From CAVRCA01 sp963719345 (GTDB taxonomy: Bacteria; Pseudomonadota; Alphaproteobacteria; Acetobacterales; Acetobacteraceae), in NCBI GenBank assembly GCA_963719345.1, contig CAVRCA010000004.1, forward strand, positions 124,001-188,000: a stretch of 64,000 nt of DNA, in the 5' to 3' direction. Position 1 is the first letter of the stretch; every line of letters starts with the position of its first letter. The notes beneath the pieces were generated by a model, which was not told where the DNA came from, searched no databases, and saw only the letters and a list, made by a program, of their open reading frames with translations. Shown in pieces: positions 36,783 through 45,327 of the stretch. The position numbers and the translations under genes were made by a program.

Positions 36783-38003
36783 TCAGGACGGCACCAGCGG
36801 GCAGCCGAACAGGCCGGGCGGCGGATAGGCGTGGGCGAGGGATGGTGCCGACGGGCTAGAAAACGTCTCGTGGTGCCTGGCCTCCGAAGTCGGCTTTACC
36901 TCCCACGTGTACATGGCGTGCGGCACGCAACCGTTCGGCCTGCAACCGCACGTCCCTTGTTGTAGAAATCGTCGAGCGGCATCTCGCGCATCTTGGCCGC
37001 GACCGCGTCGGCATCCAGCGTGTTTGCCGCCTTGACCGCCTTCAGCCAATGCAGCGCGGCGGCATAGGCGGCGGCATTATACTCGTTCGGCGGCATCTGC
37101 ATGCGCGTCCTATAGCGCCCGGTCCAGGCCCGCGTCTCCGGCGAGAGGTCCCAATAGAAGGAGTTGGTCAGCGCCAAGCCCTTGCAGATGTCCTGACCGA
37201 GCGAGAGCACGTCCTGGATGATCATCAGCAGGGTCGCCAAGCGCTGGCCCGCACTTGGCGATGCCGAACTCGGCCGCCTGCTTGATGCAGTTCTGCAAAT
37301 CGGTGCCGGCGTTGGCGAGCCCGATGACCTTGGCGCCGGACGCCTTCGCCTGGAGCAGTAGGCTCGAGAAGTCGGCGGTGCCGAGCGGGGCGCGGGCGCT
37401 GCCCAGGATCTTGCCGCCCGCCTGCTTGACGAATTGCTCGGTGTCGCGCTGCAGCGAATAGCCGAACTCGTAGTCGGCGGTGAGAAAAAACCAGGTGTCG
37501 CCGCCGGCGCGGACCAGTTCGGTGCCGGTGCCCTTCGCCAGCGCGTAGGTGTCGCAGGCGAACTGGAAGCCGTACGGCGAGCATTGCTTGCCGATGAACG
37601 CGGTCGAGGTGGGCGTGCTCATCAGGAAGATGCGCTTCTTCTCGCGCGTGATCTGCTGGATCGCCAACGAGGACGTGGAGGCGGCGCCGTCGGCCAGGAC
37701 ATTCATGCCCCGATCGTCGATCCACTCGCGCGCGAGCGACCCGGCGACATCCGCCTTGTTCTGGTCGTCGGCTTGCAGCACCTCGATCGGGCGGCCGAGC
37801 ACGGAGCCGCCGAAATCGGCGGCTGCCATCTCGGCCGCCACCTTGCTGCCCGGACCGCCAATATGTTGGTAGGGACCACCCACGTCGCTCAGCAGGCCAA
37901 TCCGCACCGGCGTCGAATTCGTCTGGGCATGGATCAACGCCGGCCGTGCGAGCGTGGCGGCCGCCAGCACGCCGAGCGCGCCGCGACGGGTCATCTTGTT
38001 CAT
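36783..38003 (-). pseudogene. Branched-chain-type ABC substrate-binding protein (frameshifted)
   Basis: The product has a twin-arginine-like signal (MTRRGALGVLAAATLARPAL) and the type I periplasmic binding fold of LivK-like proteins: VRIGLLSDVGGPYQHIGGPG, FGGSVLGRPIEVLQADDQNK, WFFLTADYEFGYSL, and the tail GCPLVPS. Frame changes occur near 37255 (one surplus G in GGGCC) and twice in the last 250 bases. The matching permeases and ATPases are not in the window. The gene is the last of the minus-strand operon and converges with the DUF35 gene 29 bases away. Confidence 0.74.
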
Positions 38004-38059
38004 GTTTCCCCTCTCGGCGGCGCTTTTTGGGCCGCGCGTCATTGTGTCAGGCCAGGGCG

Positions 38060-39101
38060 TCAGGTCAGACGATAGAACCGGGCGGCGGTGTCGTGGAACA
38101 GTGCGGATTTTTCGGACTCTGACGCGCCACCGGCGATTCGCTTGAAGGCGTTCCACAGGACGGGATAGCTGCACATTCCCTTGTCCACCGGAAAATTGCT
38201 CTCGAACATGCAGCGTTCCGGTCCGAACGTCTCGATGCAGGTCCTCCATGAACGGTCGCCACGCAGCGGCGAGCTCTCCCGAGGACGGCGGCAGCGCCTG
38301 CTCGTGGAAGTCGAAGCCGTTGACCATCATCGCGAGCCCGCCGAGTTTGACGTGGACGTTCGGGCAGGTCGCAAGCTCGCGCATGGCGTCGCGCCAGGCC
38401 GCAAAAACCTCGTCGCGCCGGCCCCGGTACGGGCCGACGCCGAGCGGTCCGCCGACATGGTCGAGCACCATCGGAACTATCGGGCAGGCGCGCGCCAAAG
38501 CCGTCAGCTCGCCAATCTGCGTGTGGTAGAGCCAGGCGTCGAATGTCAGGCCGTGCGCCGCGAGCCGGCTGACACCGGCATGGAACGCAGGCTGCGGCAT
38601 CAGGCCGAAGGGCGGCGGCCCCAGAATACTGGCCAGGAACGCCTTGTCGCGGGCGGTGCCGTGGCGGATGCCGCGGAAGCGACCACAAGCCGCCTGCGTA
38701 TGGGCTTCCAATACCGCATCAACGCTCTCGCCCAGCATCATGTCCGCATATCCGACAATGCCGGCGCAGACTTTCGTCCGGCTATTCCGCCGCGCGGAGT
38801 CCGCCGCGACGGAGGCGACGAACTCGGTTTCGCCGACCGGGCGCATCTCCTCCGGTCCGTCCGTCCGGTAGGCCCAGCCGCATTGCAGAAACACGGTCGC
38901 CGCCACGTTGTGGCCGGTCCCGAGGTCGGCCAGCAACTCGTCGAGAAAATAGCGGCTGCCGGGCCGGTCCCACAAATGGTGGTGCGGATCGATGATTGGC
39001 CGGTCGGGCTCAAGAATGTCCTCCGTCAGCCTGGCGAGCCAGGCTGGGTTCGGATCGCCGTGGTTGAGGACCGGGAGGCCGTCGGTCTGCGACGCGCTCA
39101 C
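38060..39101 (-). pseudogene. Amidohydrolase-2 family protein (one frameshift)
   Basis: This amidohydrolase carries the H-x-H metal motif (IIDPHHHLWDRPG) near the N-terminus, VLDHVGGPLG and NVHVKLGGLAMM, as in the lactonase/PDC-hydrolase type. A single shift near 38235 (one extra G in ATGGAGGACCTG) moves the end ERCMFESNFPVDKG... TAARFYRLT into another frame; length is 3n+1. The GTG start at 39101 overlaps the stop of the upstream dioxygenase gene as GTGA. Likely role: ring or lactone hydrolysis after dioxygenation. Confidence 0.75.
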
Positions 39102-39989
39102 GCCGCGAGGACCGGTTCCGTGCCGACGATCGTCGTGCGGTGCATCACCCGACGCTCGCGCGGGTCGAACGGCGTGACCTGGTGCATGGTGCAGCGATTG
39201 TCCCACATCAGCACGTCGTCCGGCTCCCAGCGGTGCCGGTATACGAACCGCTCCTGCTCGGCGAACGCGGTCAGCTCGTCGATCAGGCGCTTGCCCTCTG
39301 CCGGGCTCATGCCCTCCACTTCGTCGTTGTAGATCGGGCTGATGTAGAGCGATTTGCGGCCGGTGACCGGATGCCGTCGCACCATCGGCTGCCAAACCGC
39401 CGGCACCGCCGCTTTTTCCTCCTCCGTCATCGGCTTGAGGTCGCGCAACGTGTGCATGTTGCCGAAATTGTGCCGCGCCCGGCGACCCTCGATCTGCGCC
39501 TTGAGGTGCTCCGGCAGCGCATCGTAGACGGCGTAGAGATTGGTGAACTGGGTCTCGCCGCCGGTGCGGCTGACCTCGACGCCGTGCAGCAATGCCCCCA
39601 CGCACGGCACGGCGAGATAGCTGCTGTCGGTGTGCCAGAGCTGGGCGAGCGAGACCTGCTGCACGGTCGGGTGATCCGGCGGCATCAGGTTGTCGTCGTC
39701 GTCGACGTTGGAGACCCGAAAGATCTCGGGCACCCGGCGAGACTTTATTATCTTTTGATGGAAGATCTCGGGCTCACCGAAGGCGCGGGTGAAGGTGACG
39801 TGCTCCTCGTCCGAGACATGCTGCTCGGGGAAGACCAACACCAAGTGCTCCATCCAGATGTCGTGCAACTCGCGGAACAGCTCGGGAGTAGGCTCCCGGC
39901 GCATGTCGACGCCGCGCACCTCGGCGCCGAGTGCCGGGTGCAGCTTGCGTACAGGTCAGTTGCGAGAGCGTGGCGGTATCTGACGCCAT
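39098..39989 (-). pseudogene. TauD/TfdA family Fe(II)/2-oxoglutarate dioxygenase (one frameshift)
   Basis: The facial triad is visible: H-x-D in QLWHTDSSYLAV and the distal His in NRCTMHQVTPFDPRERRVMHRT. The N-terminus MASDTATLSQLT lies in another frame; deleting one T near 39955 gives VRKLHPALGAEVRGVDMRRE, so the reading resumes. Length is 3n+1. Family members hydroxylate sulfonates, herbicides and other small acids. The ATG at 39989 has GGAGGG at good spacing. It follows the cupin gene and precedes the amidohydrolase. Confidence 0.77.
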
Positions 39990-40031
39990 TTCAGTTCCCT
40001 CCGAAGGTGCTTTGTTGGCCGCGCCGGAATA

Positions 40032-41000
40032 TCAATCGCTCAAGTCACTCTGGTGCTCGGCGAACTCGAAGCCCATGGCGCGAGTGTGGTAGTAGAGGCC
40101 GCCATCCTGCACGATCAGGAACAATGCCTGCTCGTTGCCGGCGTTGTGGTGCGAGTGAACCGAGACCGGAGGCGTGATGCTGGTGGCCCACTGCACCCAG
40201 TCCTTGCGCCGCCCGTCCATCGTCGAATAGCAACGATCGCCCTTGATGATCAGGCTCACGGCAACCGCGTTGTGCCGGTGCGGCCGCTGGGTGACACCTC
40301 CGGGCAGCGAGTTCATCGCCAAGGTCAGCGTCGGCAGGATGTTGCGCGAAGCCTCCTGCCGCTCAGCCGAGAAGATCAGCGCCGACCCGGCGATCTGCTC
40401 GTTTCGGCCGACCTCGTACAGAAGGCCGATTTGACGCGCGACCTCGTCGGCACGGTAGTGCACGATCTCGGTCGGCGCCTCGCCCGGTGCGGGCGCGCGT
40501 AGGTTCTCGAACGCAAGCTGGGGCTCGTTGCTCACGATCCACAATACCGCACCGGCATCGCCGGCGCGGTGGTCGTGCGGCACCCCGCCCGGCAGCACCA
40601 GCACGTCGCCGGCGCTCCATTCGACGTGATCGTCGCCGCACCGCGTGGCGCCGTTGCCGCGGATCACGTAGACGAACACGCCACTGGCGGCGAAGTCGGT
40701 GTGCAGCGTCTCACCCGGCCTGATCGTGCCGTACCGCACGAGAACGAGTGGCGTGGTTGCCGGAAAGCCGCATTCGAGGACCGCCGAAAGATCGCAGACG
40801 ATCAGCCCGGTCGGCGCCTCCGGGTCCAGCGCGCAGGCCGGTTCGTCGACGAACAGATGGTCGGGCACCGGCGGCAGCTTGACGTCGAACGCATTGCCCG
40901 TGTTGAAGAACCGACCCCGCGCTTCCGCCGGCGTTCGCGGCGCAGTCGGCCGCTGCGGCGGCAGATCGGCAATGCTTTTCGGACGCAGCTGTTCGAGCAA
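40032..41000 (-). CDS. Cupin dioxygenase, gentisate 1,2-dioxygenase-like
   Basis: This intact 322-residue bicupin has paired histidine motifs in each half: GVPHDHRAG in the first and QRPHRHNAVAVSLIIKGDRCYSTM in the second, with VHSHHNAGNEQALF later. The organisation matches gentisate and salicylate-type ring-cleaving dioxygenases, which use Fe(II) to open hydroxylated aromatic acids. Exact substrate unknown. It is the first gene of the minus-strand operon and divergent from a TetR gene, which probably controls it. Confidence 0.8.
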   Translation of the reverse strand: MLEQLRPKSIADLPPQRPTAPRTPAEARGRFFNTGNAFDVKLPPVPDHLFVDEPACALDPEAPTGLIVCDLSAVLECGFPATTPLVLVRYGTIRPGETLHTDFAASGVFVYVIRGNGATRCGDDHVEWSAGDVLVLPGGVPHDHRAGDAGAVLWIVSNEPQLAFENLRAPAPGEAPTEIVHYRADEVARQIGLLYEVGRNEQIAGSALIFSAERQEASRNILPTLTLAMNSLPGGVTQRPHRHNAVAVSLIIKGDRCYSTMDGRRKDWVQWATSITPPVSVHSHHNAGNEQALFLIVQDGGLYYHTRAMGFEFAEHQSDLSD

Positions 41001-41100
41001 GTGCCAATCCTCCCGATGATCCGACGAGGGCCGCCGAGACGCAGCCTCTGTTAAGGGGAAACTAGGACAGGGCGAGCTCCCAAGTCAATCGTTTGCTTGA

Positions 41101-41121
41101 AACGGATGATCGAATTCCGTT
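41101..41121. promoter_or_regulatory. Candidate TetR operator
   Basis: AACGGA at 41101-41106 and TCCGTT at 41116-41121 form an inverted repeat with a 9-base spacer, located in the divergent gap between the cupin gene and the TetR gene and directly before the tetR start. The position and symmetry fit a TetR-type operator, but this is inferred from layout alone. Confidence 0.5.
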
Positions 41122-41127
41122 ACCCTG

Positions 41128-41832
41128 ATGGCCGGAGCTGGTGAGGGCACCGTGAGGTCGACGAAGAGCAAGGCCAAGTCCGCGCCGCCGCGCGATGCGC
41201 GGGAGCGGATCCTGGACGCGGCGGAGGGGCTGTTCGCCGAGGAGGGTGTCATGGCCGTCACGCTGCGGTCCATCGCCGCGGCGGCCGAGGTCAATATCGC
41301 CGCGGTGAACTACTACTTCGGCAGCAAGGAGAAGCTGTTCGAAGAGATGTTCTTGCGGCGTATCGCACCGCTGAATGAGGAACGGCTGGCGGGCCTTGAG
41401 GTCGCCAACGCCCAATCCGGCGGCCGGCCATCCTTGGAGGCGATCGTTCGCGCCTACGTGGTGCCGGCGACGCGGCTGGCCGACACGGCAACTCCCAGCG
41501 CCCGGGCCATCGTCGTGCAGTATTCGCTCGGACGCATCCTCGCCATGCCGGAGGCGAACCGGATGCTCGTGCGCTATTACGACCGCCTGCGTACGGCGTT
41601 CGTGGCGGCGCTGCACCAGGCGCTGCCGCACCTCGCGCCGCACGAAGTGTCGTGGCGGTATTACTGGATGGGTGGCAGCCTGATGTGTGCGCTGGCGGTC
41701 CCAGCCGGCATGGTCGACGCGCCGACGCCCGAGCCCCGCTACTCCGGCGCGCTGGCGGACAGCCTGATCGCTTTCCTGGTCGACGGTTTTCGGGCGCACG
41801 GCGCTACAACCGCCCCAAGAGCCGTCGCCTGA
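41128..41832 (+). CDS. TetR family transcriptional regulator
   Basis: The 234-residue protein has the TetR N-terminal helix-turn-helix (RERILDAAEGLFAEEGVMAV, then TLRSIAAAAEVNIAAVNYYFGSKEKLFEEM) and a C-terminal ligand domain. It is divergent from the cupin gene and likely represses that operon until an aromatic or CoA ligand binds. The ATG at 41128 gives the longest plausible start; a GTG at 41152 with GAGG upstream is an alternative and would free the operator from the coding region. Confidence 0.87.
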   Translation: MAGAGEGTVRSTKSKAKSAPPRDARERILDAAEGLFAEEGVMAVTLRSIAAAAEVNIAAVNYYFGSKEKLFEEMFLRRIAPLNEERLAGLEVANAQSGGRPSLEAIVRAYVVPATRLADTATPSARAIVVQYSLGRILAMPEANRMLVRYYDRLRTAFVAALHQALPHLAPHEVSWRYYWMGGSLMCALAVPAGMVDAPTPEPRYSGALADSLIAFLVDGFRAHGATTAPRAVA

Positions 41833-41854
41833 CCGTCGAAGGCCACCGGCGCGG

Positions 41855-41988
41855 CTAGACGGGCGTCGGCTCCAATGCGTCCTGCAAAAGTCCCGCATGA
41901 CGTCCCCGGCGGTCCGCCGCATGGCGTTGCCGGTCAGATCGTGGTCCACGCCGCGGACCACCCGCACGGTGGCCCGCTCCCGACCGGA
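41855..41988 (-). pseudogene. Possible remnant of an alpha/beta hydrolase C-terminus
   Basis: In the gap after cbbP, minus-strand frames read RATVRVVRGVDHDLTGNAMR, then MRDF, and after a one-base shift LQDALEPTPV followed by TAG at 41855. A GVDHDLTG-type motif with a catalytic-looking Asp-His is typical of the C-terminal part of small alpha/beta hydrolases. No N-terminal part exists, since cbbP ends immediately before. This is only a suggestion. Confidence 0.3.
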
Positions 41989-42870
41989 CTATCCCTGGTT
42001 CGCCCGCCTCTTTCGATCCATCAGTTGCCAAATCATCGGCGTGAAAATGAGCTGCATGGCCAGCGCCATCTTGCCGCCAGGGCAAACGATCGTGTTTGCG
42101 CGTGACATGTAGCTGTCGTGCAGCATCGACAGCAGATAGGGAAAGTCGATCCCTTTCGGATTGCGGAACCGGATCACCAACATGCTCTCGTCCGCACTCG
42201 GGACGTCCCGTGCGATGAACGGGTTTGACGTGTCGACCGTGGGGACACGTTGGAAATTCACGTGCGTCTCGGCGAATTGCGGGCAGATGTAGGTGACGTA
42301 GTCCGGCATCCGTCGCAGGATCGTATCGACGATCGCCTCGTGCGAGTGACCCCGCGCCGCCTTGTCGCGATGCAGCTTCTGGATCCATTCGAGGTTGACG
42401 ATGGGCACCACGCCGACCAGCAGATCCACGTGGCGACAGACGTCGACCTGGTCGGTCCTTATGCCGCCATGCAGCCCCTCGTAGAACAGCATATCGGTGC
42501 CCGGCGAAATATCCGCCCACGGCGTGAAAGTGCCGGGCAGCTGCCCCCACGGCGCGGCTTCCGCATGGTCGTGAAGGTATTTGCGTGCCCGCCCGGTGCC
42601 CGTTTCGCCGTAGGCTCGGACCAGCGCCTCCAGATCCTCGAACAGATTTGCCTCGGGCCCGAAGTGGCTGAAGTGATTTTCGCCCCGCCTGGCCGCCTCC
42701 GCCATCTCCTGCCGCATTTCGGCGCGGTTATAGCGGTGGAACGCATCCCCCTCCACCATCGCCGCATTGATATCCTCGCGCCGGAAGATTTGCGTGAAGG
42801 TGGATGTCACCGTCGTCGTACCAGCGCCCGACGAGCCGGTGATTGCGACGATGGGGTGCTTTGCTGACAT
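41989..42870 (-). CDS. cbbP: Phosphoribulokinase
   Basis: Phosphoribulokinase makes ribulose 1,5-bisphosphate from ribulose 5-phosphate and ATP, the substrate for RuBisCO. The 293-residue protein is a typical class I (proteobacterial) enzyme: P-loop ITGSSGAGTTTVTSTF, the catalytic-region VEGDAFHRYNRAEMR, FYEGLHGG and YICPQFAETHVNFQRVPTVD. The active-site residues I can identify are all present. It is the last gene of the cbbLSXFP run and starts 9 bases after cbbF ends. Confidence 0.95.
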   Translation of the reverse strand: MSAKHPIVAITGSSGAGTTTVTSTFTQIFRREDINAAMVEGDAFHRYNRAEMRQEMAEAARRGENHFSHFGPEANLFEDLEALVRAYGETGTGRARKYLHDHAEAAPWGQLPGTFTPWADISPGTDMLFYEGLHGGIRTDQVDVCRHVDLLVGVVPIVNLEWIQKLHRDKAARGHSHEAIVDTILRRMPDYVTYICPQFAETHVNFQRVPTVDTSNPFIARDVPSADESMLVIRFRNPKGIDFPYLLSMLHDSYMSRANTIVCPGGKMALAMQLIFTPMIWQLMDRKRRANQG

Positions 42871-42879
42871 CGCTCGTCC

Positions 42880-43947
42880 TCAAGGATTGCGGAACAGTGA
42901 GCGGGTTTTGAACAGGGGCGAGACGAAGGAGAGCGGCTCGCCTCGGTCATACCTACTGTGATACTCTGCCACGCGCTCAACCTCATGGCGCGATCCGAGA
43001 AACATCGATACGGGCTGGTGGATACTGAGAGGCGGCACATCCAACAGCCGTTGCCGCCCGGTCGACGCCGAGCCGCCGGCCTGTTCGACAAGCATGGCCA
43101 ACGGGTTCGCCGCGTATAGGAGGCGAGCCGAATGCTCGCCGGCCTCTACTCGCGCGCTGTTCGGCTGCATGAACAGGCCGCCGCGGATCAGGATGCGATG
43201 CACCTCAGCCACTACGGAAGCCATCCAGCGCATGGCGAAATCCTCGCCGCGTGGGCCGCCTTCTCCCTCCGTGCATTCCTCGACGTAGCGCCGGACCGGC
43301 GCTTCCCAGTCGCGAGCGGCCGACGCATCGACCGCAAACTCTCGCGTGGTCTCGGGGATTGTCATCCGCGGATGCGTGAGCACGTAGGCGCCGATTTCGC
43401 GCTCCAGGGTAAAGCCGTCCACGCCGTCGCCAAGGCTGGCGACCAGCATCGAGACCGGGCCGTGCAGCGCGTAGCCTGCCGCAACCTGTCTTGCGCCTGG
43501 CTGCAGGAAGTCGGATAGGGCCGCGCTATCTGCGCCGTCGTCGGCGCGCAGCACGGAAAAAACCGTACCAACCGGCATGTTGACGTCAATGTTCGGCGAG
43601 CCGTTCAACGGATCGAACAGCAGGAGATAGCGCCCGCGAGGGTAGCCCACGGGGATCGTGTAGGGCTCGGCAAGCTCCTTCGATACCATGCCGCGAAGTT
43701 GCCCGCCGAACTCACAGACGTTCAGCATGATCTCGCTGGCAAGCTGTTCAAGTGACTTGCGCCGCTCGAATGACGCCTCCATAGCACCCGGCCGCACCGG
43801 CTCGGCGGCGCCGCGGGAAACTGCGACCGAGATCAGCTTGCACGCCGTCATCACATCGTTCAGCAGGGCGGCGAGTTCCGGGTCGCGCTCCGTCCGACGG
43901 AGACTTTCAATGATGAATTTGCTGAACGTGGTGCGGCGATGCGGCAT
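42880..43947 (-). CDS. cbbF: Fructose-1,6-bisphosphatase class I, metal-ligand residues substituted
   Basis: The 355-residue protein aligns clearly with class I FBPases (FSKFIIESLRR; YPRGRYLLLFDP; AEVHRILIRGG; NPLAMLVEQAGG). Several residues that bind the catalytic metals in well-studied enzymes appear altered: the SEE motif reads SKE (K90), DPLDGSSNID reads DPLNGSPNID (N115, P118), and LLYEANP reads LLYAANP (A279). The loop ahead also has S273 where a substrate-binding Lys is usual. Codons are AAG, AAC and GCG. The frame is otherwise intact. Activity is therefore doubtful. Its place between cbbX and cbbP supports the cbbF label. Confidence 0.88.
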   Translation of the reverse strand: MPHRRTTFSKFIIESLRRTERDPELAALLNDVMTACKLISVAVSRGAAEPVRPGAMEASFERRKSLEQLASEIMLNVCEFGGQLRGMVSKELAEPYTIPVGYPRGRYLLLFDPLNGSPNIDVNMPVGTVFSVLRADDGADSAALSDFLQPGARQVAAGYALHGPVSMLVASLGDGVDGFTLEREIGAYVLTHPRMTIPETTREFAVDASAARDWEAPVRRYVEECTEGEGGPRGEDFAMRWMASVVAEVHRILIRGGLFMQPNSARVEAGEHSARLLYAANPLAMLVEQAGGSASTGRQRLLDVPPLSIHQPVSMFLGSRHEVERVAEYHSRYDRGEPLSFVSPLFKTRSLFRNP

Positions 43948-43956
43948 GAGAGGAGC

Positions 43957-44838
43957 CTATTGCGAAAACACGCGGCTGGCTCGGATATCCTCCCCGTCGA
44001 TGGTCTGCAACGCTGCCCGTGTCACCGGCGTGGCGCGTCCGGCAAAAATGCGATTTGCCTGGCGCAGCCGCGCGCGATCAAGCGCATTGCGGATCGAGCG
44101 TGCGTTGGAGAAGCGCGGCTGCGTCATGCGCCGGCCGATATACTCGTGCATCGCGCTCTCGCCGTCAGACGAAAAGCAGTAGTTCATTTTCTCCATCATC
44201 AGCGAGGCTATCTGCATGAGCTCACCCTCGCTGTAGTCCGGGAAATCGATGTGATGGGCAATGCGTGACGCCATTCCGGGATTGCTGCGGAAGAATGTGT
44301 CCATCCTGTCCTTGTAGCCGGCGAGCACGACAACGAGGTCATCGCGTTTCTCTTCCATGATCTGCAGCAGGATCTCTATGGCCTCCTGTCCGTAGTCGCG
44401 CTCGTTCTCTGGGCGATACAGGTAGTATGCCTCGTCGATGAACAGCACGCCGCCCATCGCCTTCTTCAATATCTCCTTCGTCTTCGGCGCGGTATGACCG
44501 ATGTACTGGCCGACGAGATCGTCGCGGGTGACGCCCACCACGTGGTTCCGCCTGATGTAGCCGAGCTGGTGCAGAATCTCGGCCATTCGCTGCGCCACCG
44601 TGGTCTTGCCGGTTCCCGGGTTGCCGGTAAAGCACATGTGCAGCGACGGCGGCTCCGCCGCCAGTCCAATGCTTCGCCGCGCGCTCTCGACCAGCAGCAG
44701 CGCTGCGATCTCACGGATGCGCGTTTTGACCGGCAGGAGGCCAACGAGGTCCCGGTCCAGCATCTCGATCGTCTCGGCGATCTTGCTGTCGCGGTATAGC
44801 GCGTCGAGATCGACGGCCTGTTGCGGCTCGACGTTCAT
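43957..44838 (-). CDS. cbbX: Red-type RuBisCO activase CbbX
   Basis: CbbX is an AAA+ motor that pulls on the C-terminus of red-type RuBisCO to remove inhibitory sugar phosphates. The 293-residue protein has Walker A GNPGTGKTTVAQRM, Walker B GGVLFIDEAYYLY, the sensor region and an arginine finger, as in the family. The ATG at 44838 overlaps the cbbS stop as ATGA; an in-frame extension to 45147 runs into cbbS and is dropped. It confirms that the RuBisCO is the form IC type. Confidence 0.95.
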   Translation of the reverse strand: MNVEPQQAVDLDALYRDSKIAETIEMLDRDLVGLLPVKTRIREIAALLLVESARRSIGLAAEPPSLHMCFTGNPGTGKTTVAQRMAEILHQLGYIRRNHVVGVTRDDLVGQYIGHTAPKTKEILKKAMGGVLFIDEAYYLYRPENERDYGQEAIEILLQIMEEKRDDLVVVLAGYKDRMDTFFRSNPGMASRIAHHIDFPDYSEGELMQIASLMMEKMNYCFSSDGESAMHEYIGRRMTQPRFSNARSIRNALDRARLRQANRIFAGRATPVTRAALQTIDGEDIRASRVFSQ

Positions 44839-45236
44839 GCCGCGAAGGTGGAGCGGCTGCGGAGTGTGTAATGCAGGGTACGGCCGGGTCCTTCGGCGCG
44901 GATTAGCTCGAAGCCGGGCTCCTCTACCGGGCGGTTGATGATGAAGCTCATTCGCACCAACTCCCAACCCTTGCGGCTGTCGAAAGCGAGCAGCCGGATG
45001 TATTTGTCGGCGTGCTCGGCCCGGCATCCGTCGATTTCCATCATTGCCCCAGCGGGGTCGCGCAGGTCGAACATCGGGTGGCCCCACATCGACCAGTAGG
45101 TGTTCCGCGGGTGCGGGTCCGACGTGTACTCGATCGCAATGGCCCACCCGTTGTCGAGCGCATATTCAATCTGCTTGCCAATCTCTGCATCTGTCAGCGG
45201 CGGCAGAAAGGAGAATTGGCCTTGAGTCACTTTCAT
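44835..45236 (-). CDS. cbbS: RuBisCO small subunit, red type
   Basis: This 133-residue small subunit begins MKVTQGQFSFLPPLTD, contains YALDNGWAIAIEYTSD, HPRNTYWSMWGHPMF and the YIRLLAFDSRKGWELVRMSF strand. It has the extended C-terminal beta-hairpin of red-type enzymes (EPGFELIRAEGPGRTLHYT). It caps the octamer of large subunits. It starts 91 bases after cbbL and overlaps cbbX by 4 bases. Confidence 0.96.
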   Translation of the reverse strand: MKVTQGQFSFLPPLTDAEIGKQIEYALDNGWAIAIEYTSDPHPRNTYWSMWGHPMFDLRDPAGAMMEIDGCRAEHADKYIRLLAFDSRKGWELVRMSFIINRPVEEPGFELIRAEGPGRTLHYTLRSRSTFAA

Positions 45237-45260
45237 CGTGCGTCTCCGGATAAGATGCCT

Positions 45261-45325
45261 TGCCCAACCCCTCTGGCGGAAAGAGGGCTCGTCTTCTCCC
45301 TCTCACCTTAGGGGAGCCAGGTTAG
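45261..45325. repeat. G/C-rich hairpin repeat between cbbL and cbbS
   Basis: CCCAACCCCTCTGGCGGAAAGAGGG and CTCCCTCTCACCTTAGGGGAG can form two short hairpins. The element resembles those at 19532 and 24871. Its position between the large- and small-subunit genes could influence mRNA processing or the ratio of the two messages. Confidence 0.45.
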
Positions 45326-45327
45326 GG

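Noticed and set aside
37110..39605. Single minus-strand frame joining parts of the dioxygenase, amidohydrolase and binding protein
   Set aside because: It only arises because frameshifted neighbours happen to share a frame; the domains belong to three separate genes with their own starts.
41062..41967. Minus-strand open frame opposite the TetR gene
   Set aside because: The TetR frame shows a clear helix-turn-helix domain; the opposite frame is Arg/Gly-rich without any domain.
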